Source of the DNA: Aquibacillus albus
GTDB taxonomy: Bacteria > Bacillota > Bacilli > Bacillales > Amphibacillaceae
NCBI RefSeq assembly: GCF_016908325.1
Contig: NZ_JAFBDR010000001.1
Coordinates: forward strand, 306,527 to 370,526
Direction: 5' to 3'
Length of the DNA stretch: 64,000 bases
The notes under the pieces were generated by a model. The model worked only from the letters and a program-made list of their open reading frames with translations. It did not search any database and was not told the origin of the DNA. Below, in pieces: positions 1 to 10,185 of this stretch. The translations under genes were made by a program, and so were the position numbers. Numbering within the stretch: the stretch's first letter is position 1; every line of letters begins with the position of its first letter.

Positions 1-641
1 CAAAAGATGAGTTAAAAGCAATCGGAGACATATGTTTAAAACACAAGCTGCTAATTGTGTCAGATGAAATTTATGAAAAATTAATTTATACGGATGAACC
101 TCATGTTTCTATAGCAGAAATTTCTCCGGAATTAAAGGAACAAACCATTGTTATCAATGGCGTTTCCAAATCGCACTCTATGACAGGATGGAGAATTGGT
201 TATGCAGTTGGAAACAATAAAATAATTAAAGCGATGACGAATTTGGCATCACATTCAACATCAAACCCTACTTCTATAGCTCAATATGCTGCTACTGCTG
301 CCTACGAATCAACACAAGAGCAAGTGGATAAAATGCGAGAAGCTTTTAAAGAACGACTATCTAAATTATATGAGTGGATTACAGATATTCCTGGGATTCA
401 GTGTGTCAAGCCTAAAGGAGCATTCTATCTATTCCCAAATGTCAGTGAAGCTGTTAAATTGAACGGCTTTGATACAGTAGATGAATGGGTGACTGCTTTA
501 TTAGAAGAGGAAAAAGTAGCGTTGGTTCCAGGCTCAGGGTTTGGATCTCCTAATAATGTGCGCTTATCTTATGCCATCTCTTTAGATCAACTAGAAGAAG
601 CATCAAAACGAATCAAACGTTTTGTTAACAATCATCAATAA
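1..641 (+). CDS. aspB: aspartate aminotransferase AspB, C-terminal part
   Basis: PLP-dependent class I aminotransferase, cut by the left window edge; the open frame runs from base 3. It interconverts aspartate and 2-oxoglutarate with oxaloacetate and glutamate. The visible part has the motif SKSHSMTGWRIGY, whose Lys binds PLP (family knowledge), then the C-terminal small domain with the RLSYA-type substrate-binding Arg. It sits 21 bp before asnS, as in B. subtilis aspB-asnS. The GTG at 57 is internal and not the start. Confidence 0.9.
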   Translation, partial: KDELKAIGDICLKHKLLIVSDEIYEKLIYTDEPHVSIAEISPELKEQTIVINGVSKSHSMTGWRIGYAVGNNKIIKAMTNLASHSTSNPTSIAQYAATAAYESTQEQVDKMREAFKERLSKLYEWITDIPGIQCVKPKGAFYLFPNVSEAVKLNGFDTVDEWVTALLEEEKVALVPGSGFGSPNNVRLSYAISLDQLEEASKRIKRFVNNHQ

Positions 642-662
642 GCGATAACGGAGGTAACTATT

Positions 663-1955
663 TTGAAATCAACAATAGCAGAAGTTGCAAAACATGTAGG
701 AGAAGAAGTTACGATTGGCGTATGGCTTGCTAATAAACGATCCAGTGGAAAAATTGCTTTTCTACAATTAAGAGATGGAACTGGATTTATTCAAGGTGTT
801 GTTGTAAAAGCAGAAGTATCTGAAGAAACATTTCAGCTCGCAAAAAACATTTCACAAGAAACTTCTCTTTACGTAACAGGGAAAGTAGTAGAGGATACTC
901 GTTCCCCATTTGGGTATGAATTACAAGTTAATAATATGGAGGTTATCCATGAAGCTATTGACTTTCCAATCACGCCAAAAGAACATGGTACGGAATTTTT
1001 GATGGATCATCGTCATTTATGGTTACGATCTAAAAAACAGCATGCCATCATGAAAATTCGGAATGAAATTATACGTTCCACCTATGACTTTTTTAATAAA
1101 CAAGGGTTTGTTAAAATTGATCCGCCAATTTTAACTGGGTCAGCTGCCGAGGGAACGACAGAGCTTTTTCATACAAAGTATTTTGAAGAAGAGGCATATT
1201 TATCGCAAAGTGGTCAGCTGTATATGGAAGCGGCTGCCATGGCTTTTGGAAGAGTATTTTCTTTTGGTCCAACATTTCGTGCAGAAAAATCTAAAACGAG
1301 AAGACATTTAATTGAATTTTGGATGATTGAACCAGAAATGGCTTTCATGGATCACGAGGACAACCTCAATGTTCAAGAGGAATATGTTTCTCACATTGTT
1401 CAATCTGTGCTTGAGAACTGTGAATTAGAATTAAATACTTTGGAGAGAGATGTAGAAACTCTAAAAAAAATACAGGCACCGTTTCCACGTATTACATACG
1501 ATAAAGCGATTGATTTATTAAAAGAAAAAGGCTTTGATGATATAGAATGGGGAGAGGACTTTGGTGCGCCTCATGAAACTGCAATTGCAGAAAGTTTTGA
1601 AAAACCAGTTTTTATTACCCATTACCCTACAGAAATTAAAGCATTTTACATGAAACCTGATCCAAATCGTTCTGATGTTGTATTATGTGCTGATTTAATC
1701 GCGCCTGAAGGATACGGCGAAATCATCGGGGGTTCTCAGCGAATCGATGATTTGGAATTAATGGAGCAACGATATAAAGAGCATCATTTAACTGGAGATG
1801 CCTATCAGTGGTATTTAGAGTTACGTAAATATGGCAGTGTCCCACATTCTGGGTTTGGACTGGGCTTAGAGCGTACGGTCGCCTGGATAGCGGGCGTGGA
1901 TCATGTGAGAGAAACGATTCCTTTCCCACGATTACTAAATCGTTTATATCCATAA
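663..1955 (+). CDS. asnS: asparaginyl-tRNA synthetase AsnS
   Basis: Class IIb aminoacyl-tRNA synthetase of 430 aa, the usual length. It charges tRNA-Asn in the cytoplasm. An N-terminal OB-fold anticodon-binding domain (about residues 1-110) is followed by the class II core, with motif 2 [11 protein letters not shown] and motif 3 [10 protein letters not shown] near the C-terminus. The start is TTG, fixed by GGAGGT about 7 bases upstream. It follows aspB and is followed by a terminator hairpin. Confidence 0.95.
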   Translation: MKSTIAEVAKHVGEEVTIGVWLANKRSSGKIAFLQLRDGTGFIQGVVVKAEVSEETFQLAKNISQETSLYVTGKVVEDTRSPFGYELQVNNMEVIHEAIDFPITPKEHGTEFLMDHRHLWLRSKKQHAIMKIRNEIIRSTYDFFNKQGFVKIDPPILTGSAAEGTTELFHTKYFEEEAYLSQSGQLYMEAAAMAFGRVFSFGPTFRAEKSKTRRHLIEFWMIEPEMAFMDHEDNLNVQEEYVSHIVQSVLENCELELNTLERDVETLKKIQAPFPRITYDKAIDLLKEKGFDDIEWGEDFGAPHETAIAESFEKPVFITHYPTEIKAFYMKPDPNRSDVVLCADLIAPEGYGEIIGGSQRIDDLELMEQRYKEHHLTGDAYQWYLELRKYGSVPHSGFGLGLERTVAWIAGVDHVRETIPFPRLLNRLYP

Positions 1956-1959
1956 AGAT

Positions 1960-1991
1960 GAAATCCCTTGTACTATAGTTCAAGGGATTTC
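1960..1991 (+). terminator. terminator after asnS
   Basis: Inverted repeat GAAATCCCTTG / CAAGGGATTTC with a 10-base loop, directly after the asnS stop. The T-run is weak. Confidence 0.6.
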
Positions 1992-2163
1992 TCCTATTTT
2001 GGTACAAATAAATAAGATGAACAATATTTGTATTTAAAAATGCCAGTCCTTTCCACGTTTTCTAAATAAAGTGTCGCCGTACCTTGATCATTTTATGTTA
2101 CGATGAACTTCTGTTTATATAAGCGAGAACCATTCATGATATAATCATTGCGAGGTGAAATTT

Positions 2164-2850
2164 TTGACTAATAATTACTCATATCAAGCTTTATTTAAAG
2201 ATCAACTTATCGTTCCATCCTTACTTTTAAAGCATTATGTCAGGATTGGCTTATCTGAGACAGAAGTAATGGTGATTTTGCAAATTCACCGTTTTTATAT
2301 GGAAGGAAATCATTTTCCAACTCCCAATGAAATATCAAATTATATTACATTGTCTGAACAAGAATGTGCACAAACATTAAGGAAATTGATTCAAAATAAC
2401 ATGCTTTCGATTGACCAAAAACAAAACGAACAAGACATGTTAAGTGAATGCTATTCCCTTGAAAAATTATGGTCTCAATTGTATACATTAAAAGAAGAGC
2501 AATCCAATAATGTTTATGAACAAGAAAGAAATATTTTCATTTTATTTGAGCAAGAATTTGGCAGACCATTGTCTCCTTTTGAAATAGAGACAATTAATAT
2601 TTGGATCGATGACGACGAACAACAACCCTCATTAATAAAAGCTGCATTACGTGAAGCAGTCTTAATGGGAAAACTTAATTTTAAGTATATTGATAGAATA
2701 CTGAGAGAATGGAAGAAAAAAGGAATTCGATCTGTTGAACAAGCTAGAAATCATAGTAAATCATTCCATACTAATCAGAATAATAAAGAAGGTAATAAAA
2801 TGACAAACAGAGATGTTTCTTTATACTATAACTGGTTGGAGGAAGAGTAG
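2164..2850 (+). CDS. dnaD: DNA replication initiation protein DnaD
   Basis: DnaD remodels DNA and helps load helicase at oriC and at PriA restart sites (family knowledge). The N-terminal winged-helix domain is about residues 1-100 and the DnaD/DnaB-like domain follows at about 125-200. A GTG is available at 2155, but it lies inside GAGGTGAAA, which is better read as the Shine-Dalgarno for TTG 2164, giving a protein that begins MTNNYSYQ. It precedes nth by 13 bp, as in B. subtilis. Confidence 0.9.
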   Translation: MTNNYSYQALFKDQLIVPSLLLKHYVRIGLSETEVMVILQIHRFYMEGNHFPTPNEISNYITLSEQECAQTLRKLIQNNMLSIDQKQNEQDMLSECYSLEKLWSQLYTLKEEQSNNVYEQERNIFILFEQEFGRPLSPFEIETINIWIDDDEQQPSLIKAALREAVLMGKLNFKYIDRILREWKKKGIRSVEQARNHSKSFHTNQNNKEGNKMTNRDVSLYYNWLEEE

Positions 2851-2863
2851 GGGGGGGAGATAG

Positions 2864-3511
2864 ATGCTTAATAAAAAGCAGATACGGTTTTGTTTAGATG
2901 TGATGGAAGAAATGTTTCCTGAAGCAGAATGTGAGCTGACTCATAAAAATCCATTTGAATTAGTGATAGCTGTCGTTTTATCTGCACAATGTACAGATGC
3001 ACTTGTTAATAAAGTAACAAAGGATTTGTTTAATAAATATGAAACCCCTGAAGATTATTTGGCAGTTTCCATAGAAGAGCTGGAACAAGATATTCGTTCG
3101 ATCGGTTTATATCGTAATAAAGCTAAAAATATACGAAAGTTATGTCAAATGCTCATTGACGAGTATGGTGGAGAAGTACCTTCATCAAAGCAAGAACTTG
3201 AAAAGCTAGCAGGAGTAGGAAGGAAAACTGCTAATGTTGTAGCATCAGTTGCTTTTAAAGAGCCAGCGATAGCGGTAGATACCCATGTAGAACGAGTATC
3301 AAAACGATTAGGTATATGTAAATGGAAAGATTCTGTTTTAGAGGTTGAAAAGACGTTAATGCGTAAAGTCCCGAAAGAAGAGTGGAGTGATACACATCAT
3401 CGTATGATTTTTTTCGGTAGATATCACTGTAAAGCAAAAAATCCTAACTGTGATGAGTGTCGACTCCTTGATATTTGTAGAGAAGGACAAAAGAGAATGC
3501 GAGCAAGATAA
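2864..3511 (+). CDS. nth: endonuclease III
   Basis: Base-excision-repair DNA glycosylase/AP lyase for oxidised pyrimidines, 215 aa. It shows the helix-hairpin-helix LAGVGRKTANVV with its catalytic Lys, the catalytic Asp in VDTHVERV, and the C-terminal [4Fe-4S] ligands C-x6-C-x2-C-x5-C (CKAKNPNCDECRLLDIC). A G-rich Shine-Dalgarno overlaps the end of dnaD. The ypoC gene that follows nth in B. subtilis is absent here. Confidence 0.95.
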   Translation: MLNKKQIRFCLDVMEEMFPEAECELTHKNPFELVIAVVLSAQCTDALVNKVTKDLFNKYETPEDYLAVSIEELEQDIRSIGLYRNKAKNIRKLCQMLIDEYGGEVPSSKQELEKLAGVGRKTANVVASVAFKEPAIAVDTHVERVSKRLGICKWKDSVLEVEKTLMRKVPKEEWSDTHHRMIFFGRYHCKAKNPNCDECRLLDICREGQKRMRAR

Positions 3512-3568
3512 AATGAATGATTTATTTATGGCAGGCGTTAAAATATGAAGCGGAAGATAAGAAAATGT

Positions 3569-3602
3569 AAAACGCATGGATCTGATTATCCATGCGTTTT
3601 GT
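3569..3602. terminator. terminator between convergent nth and ponA
   Basis: AAAACGCATGGA and TCCATGCGTTTT flank an 8-base loop, A-rich on one side and T-rich on the other, so it can work in both directions between convergent genes. Confidence 0.75.
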
Positions 3603-3678
3603 GTGCTATTTCTATTGTAATTTAATCTGTTATTTAGTTGTGATTTCCCATAGAATTCGTTTATTGGTCATAAAATAG

Positions 3679-6246
3679 TTAAGAATTATTATCTTCACCT
3701 TCGTTTGGTGTATCTATAATATCTTCAGGATCCAATGGTTGGTTTTCGTCATCTTCATTTTCATCAAGGTTACTATCGCCGTTATTATTATCGTCGTTAT
3801 TCCTTTCATCATTGTTGTTTTCTTCTTCGTTATTATTTTCGTCACCATTTTCTTCGTTATTATTATCTTCATTATTATCATTGTTGGTGTCATCGTTGTC
3901 GTTATCATCATCATCGTCTACTTCTTCATCTTCTTTTGGAATTTCAACTTCCACAATACTTGGATTACTTACATTTTGAGCATTATTATCGCTAACAACG
4001 ACTACCTCGATTTGATAAATTTTACCTTGATCAACATTTCCTATTTCTAATTCGGTCCCTTTTGTTGTTGTTAATTTAGTTAACGAACCGTCTGTGCCAG
4101 CTGAAAGTTCAAACGAAACAGGAGTGTCATCGTCTTCATCATAATCCCATTCTACTAATATTACGTTGTCATCCTCATCATATTCTGCGGTTAGTTCTTG
4201 AACCGGATTTAATTGATGGTACTTTTGTGATCTTTCTGTTGGTTCTGTCCCTCTTACAAAAAGCTCTGTTATAATTTCAGAATGAGGTGTATGCTCACTA
4301 GGTAATTTGGCAGGAATTGTCCCTTTTTCAACACTAACCTCTACAACGGAATTCGGTTTTTCCCAATCCGGAGTTTCAATCCCCTCAGAAATGTAGGCCA
4401 TTGTATGTCTGAAAAGTTCTTGTGAAATTTTTGTGTTTGGAAGGACCCTTTTTTGATCATCATAACCAGTCCAAACTGCTATCGTATAATTCGTTGTATA
4501 TCCACTAAACCAAGAATCTGGGCTTCCTTCTTTATCTTCTAAATTGGTTGTCCCAGTTTTTCCAGCTAAAGGTAGCCCCGGTATATTTGCTGTCGTTCCA
4601 GTACCACTTCTAACAACAGTTTTAAGCATATCTGTGATCATGTATGCTGTATATGGAGACATAACTGCTTCTGCTTCTGGTTTCAAGTCAACTGTACGGC
4701 CATCACTATAAACAACTTTTGTTACGGCATATGGTTCATTGTATATACCTTCATTACCAAAAGCGCGATAAGCACCAGCTAATTGCATTGGAGTGACTCC
4801 GGTGGATGTTCCACCAATGGCATCACGAATTGTCATCGAATCATTTGCAAAAGTTACTCCTAAATTTTCAGCGAAAGATTGTGCGTTACTATAGCCATTT
4901 TCTTCTAGCGTCTTTACAGCAGGTACATTTAATGACCATTGCAGGGCATAACGCATCGATACCCATCCTTGATAAGAACGATTCCAGTTTTCAATTGGTG
5001 AACTACCAGCAACGTCATATGGTTTATCATCATTAATTTGATGATAAGTAGATAGTTTATTCGTTTCTATAGCTGGTCCATAAGCTGTTATTGGTTTAAT
5101 GGTTGAACCTGGTTGCCTTCCATTACCGTGGAAGGCATAATTCCAACCATTTTGATTATCACGGTTTCGTCCACCACCTATCGCTCGAATAGCTCCAGTT
5201 TTGGTATCTAACACAGTTAGTCCTGCTTGGAAGTTTTCATCTGGATAGGTTATTGGATTTTCTTCGCTATCAGTCAGTAGCATTTCAACTCTCTTTTGAG
5301 CATTTTGGTCAATGGTAGTATAAACTTCAATACCTTCTTTATAAATGTTAATGTCTAACTTTTCTTCGACCTCTTCAGCAACTTTTTGTAAAAAAGCCTC
5401 GTAAGGTGTTGAGTCAGGACGTTTATTAATTAGCATTGACTCAATACTTACTTGTTTAGCTTCATTTGCTTCTTCTTCTGTTATTTTTCCATGCATTACC
5501 ATTAAATCTAAAACTGTATCCATTCGTTGTTTTGCCAAATCAGGATTAACAAATGGATCATATGCACTAGGCCTTTGCGGTAGTCCTGCCAGTAACGCAG
5601 ATTCAGGTAAGGTGAGTTCATCTAAATCAGTTTTTCCAAAGTATGTTTCTGCTGCTTTTGCAACACCATAGGCTTGTGCTCCGTAAAAATTTTTATTTAA
5701 ATACATGGTTAAAATATCTTCCTTTGAATATTGACTATCTATTTGTATAGCAAGCCATTGTTCTTGAACTTTACGCTTCAATGTTTTTTCTGGTGATAAG
5801 AAAGAGCCTTTAACTACTTGCTGTGTAATGGTGCTTGCACCTTCTGAACCAAATCCGTTTGTTATATTACCTAAAATCGCTGCAGCAATCCTTTGAAAAT
5901 CAATTCCTGGATGATTAAAAAAGCGTGCATCCTCCGCAGCAATGACAGCATCAATCAGTACGTCGGGCAGATCATCATAGCTAATTTTGGTGCGTTTATA
6001 GGTACCCAAATCAGCGAACACTTCTTTATTGATATCATAAACTTTAGTAGACGCTGGATCAGATAACAGTGCTTCATTAATATCTGGGGCTCCAGCTACA
6101 TAATAAGTAAATACAGCACCTATACCTAACATGGATACAACACCAAGAATAATGATCAAGAGTAGTACTTTTTTCCAAATTGTTTTTTTGTTTTGCTTTC
6201 GTTGCTTTCTTCTAGCAGATCGAGATTGGCTTTGTTTTGCCATCAC
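3679..6246 (-). CDS. ponA: penicillin-binding protein 1A/1B
   Basis: Bifunctional class A PBP of 855 aa that polymerises and crosslinks peptidoglycan at the membrane. Basic cytoplasmic N-terminus, one membrane segment (about residues 25-52), GT51 transglycosylase domain (with EDARFFNHPG), then the transpeptidase with SxxK (GSTIKP), SLN and KTGTT. A fibronectin-III-like module follows, then about 90 residues made almost only of Asp, Glu and Asn. Start is GTG 6246 or ATG 6243; GGAGG fits both. It lies 16 bp after recU. Confidence 0.93.
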   Translation of the reverse strand: MMAKQSQSRSARRKQRKQNKKTIWKKVLLLIIILGVVSMLGIGAVFTYYVAGAPDINEALLSDPASTKVYDINKEVFADLGTYKRTKISYDDLPDVLIDAVIAAEDARFFNHPGIDFQRIAAAILGNITNGFGSEGASTITQQVVKGSFLSPEKTLKRKVQEQWLAIQIDSQYSKEDILTMYLNKNFYGAQAYGVAKAAETYFGKTDLDELTLPESALLAGLPQRPSAYDPFVNPDLAKQRMDTVLDLMVMHGKITEEEANEAKQVSIESMLINKRPDSTPYEAFLQKVAEEVEEKLDINIYKEGIEVYTTIDQNAQKRVEMLLTDSEENPITYPDENFQAGLTVLDTKTGAIRAIGGGRNRDNQNGWNYAFHGNGRQPGSTIKPITAYGPAIETNKLSTYHQINDDKPYDVAGSSPIENWNRSYQGWVSMRYALQWSLNVPAVKTLEENGYSNAQSFAENLGVTFANDSMTIRDAIGGTSTGVTPMQLAGAYRAFGNEGIYNEPYAVTKVVYSDGRTVDLKPEAEAVMSPYTAYMITDMLKTVVRSGTGTTANIPGLPLAGKTGTTNLEDKEGSPDSWFSGYTTNYTIAVWTGYDDQKRVLPNTKISQELFRHTMAYISEGIETPDWEKPNSVVEVSVEKGTIPAKLPSEHTPHSEIITELFVRGTEPTERSQKYHQLNPVQELTAEYDEDDNVILVEWDYDEDDDTPVSFELSAGTDGSLTKLTTTKGTELEIGNVDQGKIYQIEVVVVSDNNAQNVSNPSIVEVEIPKEDEEVDDDDDNDNDDTNNDNNEDNNNEENGDENNNEEENNNDERNNDDNNNGDSNLDENEDDENQPLDPEDIIDTPNEGEDNNS

Positions 6247-6262
6247 TCATCTTCCTCCGTTT

Positions 6263-6850
6263 CTAAAAGTAAATCTGATCAATTACAGATAGATAATCAA
6301 CTCTTTCGTGTAATTTAAAAGGGATTTTAATCCCTTCTCGTTTCATAAAAGAATAAGGTATGGATTTTCTTCCTCCATTATTTTGACTTTCCCAAAACGT
6401 AAAAAGTTTCATAGCTGGTAAGAAAAAGGTTTCAGAATGAGAAGAAAATCGAATGATTAAAAAACATATTCCTCCATGATCGACTACTGATTTCATATGG
6501 TTAATTTGATGTTCATGAATATTTGCTAAAGGAAAAGATGTTTTATTTTTCGTTTCTTTTGCTTCAAAATCAATATACCGATGGCGATATATACCGTTAT
6601 AATCTGTAGTAGATGCCTGCTTAAAATATCCTTCTTTAATGACTGCTGCACTACGTTTTGGATAGTCAACCTTCACAATTTGAACAGGTGTTGGCTTTTT
6701 ATGAATGACTGCTTTATTTTGTAACAAATAATAATTATTGGTTTCATTTATATCTTCCTCCAAAGTCATTCCTCTATTACTGAAGCTTGTCTTATTATTA
6801 ATCTGCTGCTGAATAGAAGAAGAAGGCTTCTTTCCATTAGGATATTTCAA
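6263..6850 (-). CDS. recU: Holliday junction resolvase RecU
   Basis: Structure-specific endonuclease that resolves Holliday junctions in Firmicutes, 195 aa. The PD-(D/E)XK-type core is visible: [12 protein letters not shown] with its acidic and Lys residues, then [10 protein letters not shown]. It is cotranscribed with ponA as in Bacillus. The start is TTG with GGGGG about 8 bases upstream. The gene runs divergently from yppC. Confidence 0.93.
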   Translation of the reverse strand: MKYPNGKKPSSSIQQQINNKTSFSNRGMTLEEDINETNNYYLLQNKAVIHKKPTPVQIVKVDYPKRSAAVIKEGYFKQASTTDYNGIYRHRYIDFEAKETKNKTSFPLANIHEHQINHMKSVVDHGGICFLIIRFSSHSETFFLPAMKLFTFWESQNNGGRKSIPYSFMKREGIKIPFKLHERVDYLSVIDQIYF

Positions 6851-6962
6851 TATAGATTCCCCCTCACGCCTGTTCGTATCATATCAAATAATGATTGTTA
6901 ATGAGAACTAAAAAGTAAAAATAAATAAATTGTACATCCTAATAAAGTAGGAGGTACATAAC

Positions 6963-7913
6963 ATGAAGTGGAGCGGTGATCTTGAAAATGATTTTGTTTA
7001 TTATATAGAAAATAAAACAAAAAGATATAACCGAGATAACATTTCGCGCACGAAAGCTTATCAAGCTTATTACCAGCTGTTTCCTGAGGTGAAATGGGCT
7101 TTCTTAGCAAGTATGGTGTCTAGGAATGCTGGTTGGAATATGACAGACCTTGAGACGCGATTGTTTCAAAAATATCTATCGAATAAGTTAAGAACACAAT
7201 TGTTTTCCACTTATGAAAGGGCAAATTGGTTAATTTTTTCGGATGCCTATCCACAATTATTATTGTATCAATTATCGAAATGCATTCAGAGACCAATGTT
7301 CCACCTTCTAGATTATTTTCATGTATCCACCTTTATGAAAGATGAATGGATTCGATATTGGAAAAATAAAAATGAAAATAGACTGTTAATTGCTCTGATT
7401 ATTAATGAACAGAATGTTATCGAATCCCCTGTTACAGATCATCCGTTTTTCAAAAAACATGTTTTCTTAAACTGGCCTTATCTTATTCAAGATTTTTTTC
7501 ATTTAAGTATGGTGATATTTCCGATGCGCTCTGGTGAAGTATTTGCATCCGAAGTTCATGATTTTTCCAATGTATCAAAGCGGATAGAATTAGGGAAAAA
7601 GTTATCGAGCATTCTGTTTCACTCAGACTTTTACGATGGTTTTTTTGACTTTGCATTACAAACAGAACATACGGGATCTAGATTTGATTATGAGCAATAC
7701 ATGTACGCTAACGTAAAAAAGTCGTCACCGATGTTGCGATCGATTTATCCAGTTATCGATCATCAAGATAAAGTTCGAAAAGATTGGTTTAAAAATGGGG
7801 GTATTAAACAAAAATGGTGGAAGCCACAAGAAGTTTCCACAAAAGATAATGCATGGGATAAATTTTATAAAAAAAGAAAGTGGTTAGATCGAATTGACCA
7901 ATGGTTATCCTAG
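6963..7913 (+). CDS. yppC: YppC family protein (DUF2515)
   Basis: 316 aa soluble protein of unknown function, matching the DUF2515/YppC family in length and in its place divergent from recU. It is rich in aromatic residues and has conserved-looking segments such as SRNAGWNMTDLE and FPMRSGEVF. No signal peptide or membrane segment is seen. GGAGG precedes ATG 6963 by 7 bases. Confidence 0.75.
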   Translation: MKWSGDLENDFVYYIENKTKRYNRDNISRTKAYQAYYQLFPEVKWAFLASMVSRNAGWNMTDLETRLFQKYLSNKLRTQLFSTYERANWLIFSDAYPQLLLYQLSKCIQRPMFHLLDYFHVSTFMKDEWIRYWKNKNENRLLIALIINEQNVIESPVTDHPFFKKHVFLNWPYLIQDFFHLSMVIFPMRSGEVFASEVHDFSNVSKRIELGKKLSSILFHSDFYDGFFDFALQTEHTGSRFDYEQYMYANVKKSSPMLRSIYPVIDHQDKVRKDWFKNGGIKQKWWKPQEVSTKDNAWDKFYKKRKWLDRIDQWLS

Positions 7914-7994
7914 CAATACTTAAGGGTAGAGGTTTTTATCTTTTAGGATCAGGTTGAAGGATAGTGTTGATATTTAGTATATCTTTGGCCCATG

Positions 7995-8029
7995 AAAATA
8001 ACCTTTGCTCTGAAAGCAAAGGTTATTTT
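7995..8029. terminator. bidirectional terminator yppC/sspM
   Basis: AAAATAACCTTTGCT / AGCAAAGGTTATTTT around a 4-base loop, between the convergent yppC and sspM genes. Confidence 0.75.
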
Positions 8030-8041
8030 AAATACATCTTA

Positions 8042-8155
8042 TTATACAGATGGTCGGTCTGGTCCTTCTAACTTTTTGTCGCCATATCCGGTTCGTTTTT
8101 CTTCCTCTTTTTTTACGTTATTTTTCTTATCGTTAAATTTTGCTTTTTTGTTCAT
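8042..8155 (-). CDS. sspM: acid-soluble spore protein M
   Basis: 37-aa minor small acid-soluble spore protein. It starts at ATG 8155 after GGAGGG. The sequence is very Lys-rich and ends in GDKKLEGPDRPSV, closely resembling the B. subtilis SspM ending (KKLGGPNRPS, from memory). SspM is made in the forespore under sigma-G (family knowledge). Its neighbourhood near yppC and yppE supports the call. Confidence 0.82.
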   Translation of the reverse strand: MNKKAKFNDKKNNVKKEEEKRTGYGDKKLEGPDRPSV

Positions 8156-8321
8156 AAAAAATCCCTCCTTTCTTTGTAGTTTGAAGCAAAAGACAGTAAA
8201 AAATACGACACAAATACACTAATAATGTATCTTTTCTTCTAGTTTTGTCGGCTATGCAGGTAACGGCAGGGAGAAAGCGAATATCGAATATAGCGAAAAA
8301 GATATGAAGGAGGAGTTTTCT

Positions 8322-8648
8322 ATGAGTTTGGCATTGAAACATTTTGAGTACGATAATAATAATGCATTGTCAAAGAAGGAATTTGAAAAAGCTTATTTGG
8401 AATTGTCAGAAAGAATTCGTTTAATTGATCAGAGAATTTCTACTAAGGCTGATGAGGTTGTACTTACAATGACGTTATCTCATAGACAAGAAATTGAAGA
8501 ACTACAATCGGAAATTATACACTTGAGAAGTGAATTGAAAAGAGTAAAGCAGCAAACATCAAAACAAGAAGTAAAACAAGTAACATATATTAAACAGAGT
8601 AATCCATTTAAAAGTTGGTTTAAAAAAATGCAATTAGCCCGTAAATAA
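8322..8648 (+). CDS. hypothetical coiled-coil protein
   Basis: 108 aa from ATG 8322, chosen because AGGAGGAG lies 7 bases upstream; an in-frame ATG at 8304 lacks such a site. Residues about 15-90 are highly charged with heptad-like Leu/Ile spacing, suggesting a coiled coil, and the C-terminus is basic (WFKKMQLARK). It sits where yppD lies in B. subtilis, but I cannot claim homology. It is probably cotranscribed with yppE. Confidence 0.65.
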   Translation: MSLALKHFEYDNNNALSKKEFEKAYLELSERIRLIDQRISTKADEVVLTMTLSHRQEIEELQSEIIHLRSELKRVKQQTSKQEVKQVTYIKQSNPFKSWFKKMQLARK

Positions 8649-8677
8649 TGATAAAGTAGAAAGGAAAGGCGGGATCG

Positions 8678-9052
8678 TTGCATATGAATTTAACTAAAAC
8701 AACACGTGACCTAAAACGAATATTAGAAGAATTAAAAGCACATTATCTAGAAAATGAAAAACCAGAGGATAAAAGAGATAAAGCTTTTTTTGAATTTGTT
8801 AAACATAAGACTACACCTGTATATGAACGATTAAAAAAATGGGAGGATGAGGCATTAGAATTTGTGAAAAACAGAGAGGTTCATGTCCATCCTCAACAAA
8901 TTGCTTCGACGAAAGAAAATATGGAGTTACTGTTATTGCACAGTTATTATATTGACGTTAAGCGGAAAAGGTATATGGAACTAAACCAATCTGTCCATTA
9001 TGTTTTAGACATATTATTAAATGATTTATCTAATCAAACAGCAGATAGCTAA
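8678..9052 (+). CDS. yppE: YppE family protein (DUF1798)
   Basis: Small helical cytoplasmic protein of unknown function; length (124 aa) and pattern match DUF1798/YppE. Typical pieces are FFEFVKHKTTPVYE and VHVHPQQIASTKENMELL. The start is TTG 8678, about 8 bases after AAGGAAAGG; ATG 8684 is the alternative. It lies just after the coiled-coil gene. Confidence 0.75.
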   Translation: MHMNLTKTTRDLKRILEELKAHYLENEKPEDKRDKAFFEFVKHKTTPVYERLKKWEDEALEFVKNREVHVHPQQIASTKENMELLLLHSYYIDVKRKRYMELNQSVHYVLDILLNDLSNQTADS

Positions 9053-9132
9053 AAGAAATATTCAACTTACATTTTATGGTATTTCTTTTACACTATCCCA
9101 AAAGTAATCGGAATAAAGCTTACCTTAATTGA

Positions 9133-9546
<414 letters not shown>

Positions 9547-9641
9547 TAAAAAATATATAATAAATTAGGTAATTGTCTTAGACATGTCTCCCTGTCTCTA
9601 CATAGGTTAATATGGAACACGAAAAAGAAAGGAGACTTGAT

Positions 9642-10106
9642 ATGAGACATCATAAACCCTTCGGATGCCCAAAGCCAGTTGATACGGTGGTTTATCCAAC
9701 AAAATATAATGAAGTGCACACATGCAGTGAAAGCAATGTAAAACATGTGCATCCTGCTCATACAAATGTTGTTAATCATCATCTCGTTAAAAACATTCAT
9801 GAATATCCTCATTCTACGTCATATGGTAATACCGTGGATAGTGTAAATATTTATGGAGGTTCTTATGAGGTCCCTTCACCACCAAGACCAAATGTTCAAC
9901 CAACTCCACCGTTTGGTCCAGGACCAGGAGCTGGAGGGCCAGCAGGAGGACCAGGACCTGGAGCTGTAGGACCGGCAGGAGGACCAGGACCAGGATCTGT
10001 AGGACCAACAGCGGGACCAGGGCCAGGAGTAGGACCTGTACCAGGATCAGGGCCAATATCTCCTGCTAATCCTAGTTTTGGAAAATTTAAAGGATTCAAA
10101 AAGTAA
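9642..10106 (+). CDS. cotD: CotD-type spore coat protein with Gly-Pro-rich tail
   Basis: 154 aa from ATG 9642, after AAAGGAGA. Residues 1-75 resemble CotD, an inner coat protein made in the mother cell: His-rich, with CPKPVDTVVYPTKYNEVHTC and VHPAHTNVVNHHLVKNIHEYPH. Residues about 85-145 are tandem GPGPG-x-GGPAG repeats, then a basic end. The tail is not part of classical CotD (about 75 aa). Nearby ypsA and gpsB fit the B. subtilis order. Confidence 0.82.
   Translation: MRHHKPFGCPKPVDTVVYPTKYNEVHTCSESNVKHVHPAHTNVVNHHLVKNIHEYPHSTSYGNTVDSVNIYGGSYEVPSPPRPNVQPTPPFGPGPGAGGPAGGPGPGAVGPAGGPGPGSVGPTAGPGPGVGPVPGSGPISPANPSFGKFKGFKK
9914..10060 (+). repeat. in-frame Gly-Pro repeat tract in cotD
   Basis: Tandem units like GGACCAGGACC(A/T)GGAGC encode GPGPG, GGPAG and VGP blocks. 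Such tracts vary easily by slippage or unequal recombination. Confidence 0.7.
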
Positions 10107-10116
10107 TGAATGAAGG

Positions 10117-10144
10117 AAAAGGCTAGGATTTACTAGCCTTTTTC
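10117..10144 (+). terminator. terminator after cotD
   Basis: AAAGGCTAG and CTAGCCTTT around GATTTA, followed by TTTCTT. Confidence 0.75.
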
Positions 10145-10185
10145 TTGGTATAGGAAATTATAAAATGTCTGGCTTGTGGATAAAT

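Noticed and set aside
3735..4050. Plus-strand open frames opposite the ponA tail
   Set aside because: They arise from the low-complexity Asp/Asn/Glu codons of ponA and have no start signals.
9814..10099. Minus-strand open frames opposite the cotD repeat
   Set aside because: Shadow of the Gly-Pro repeat; no ribosome binding site.
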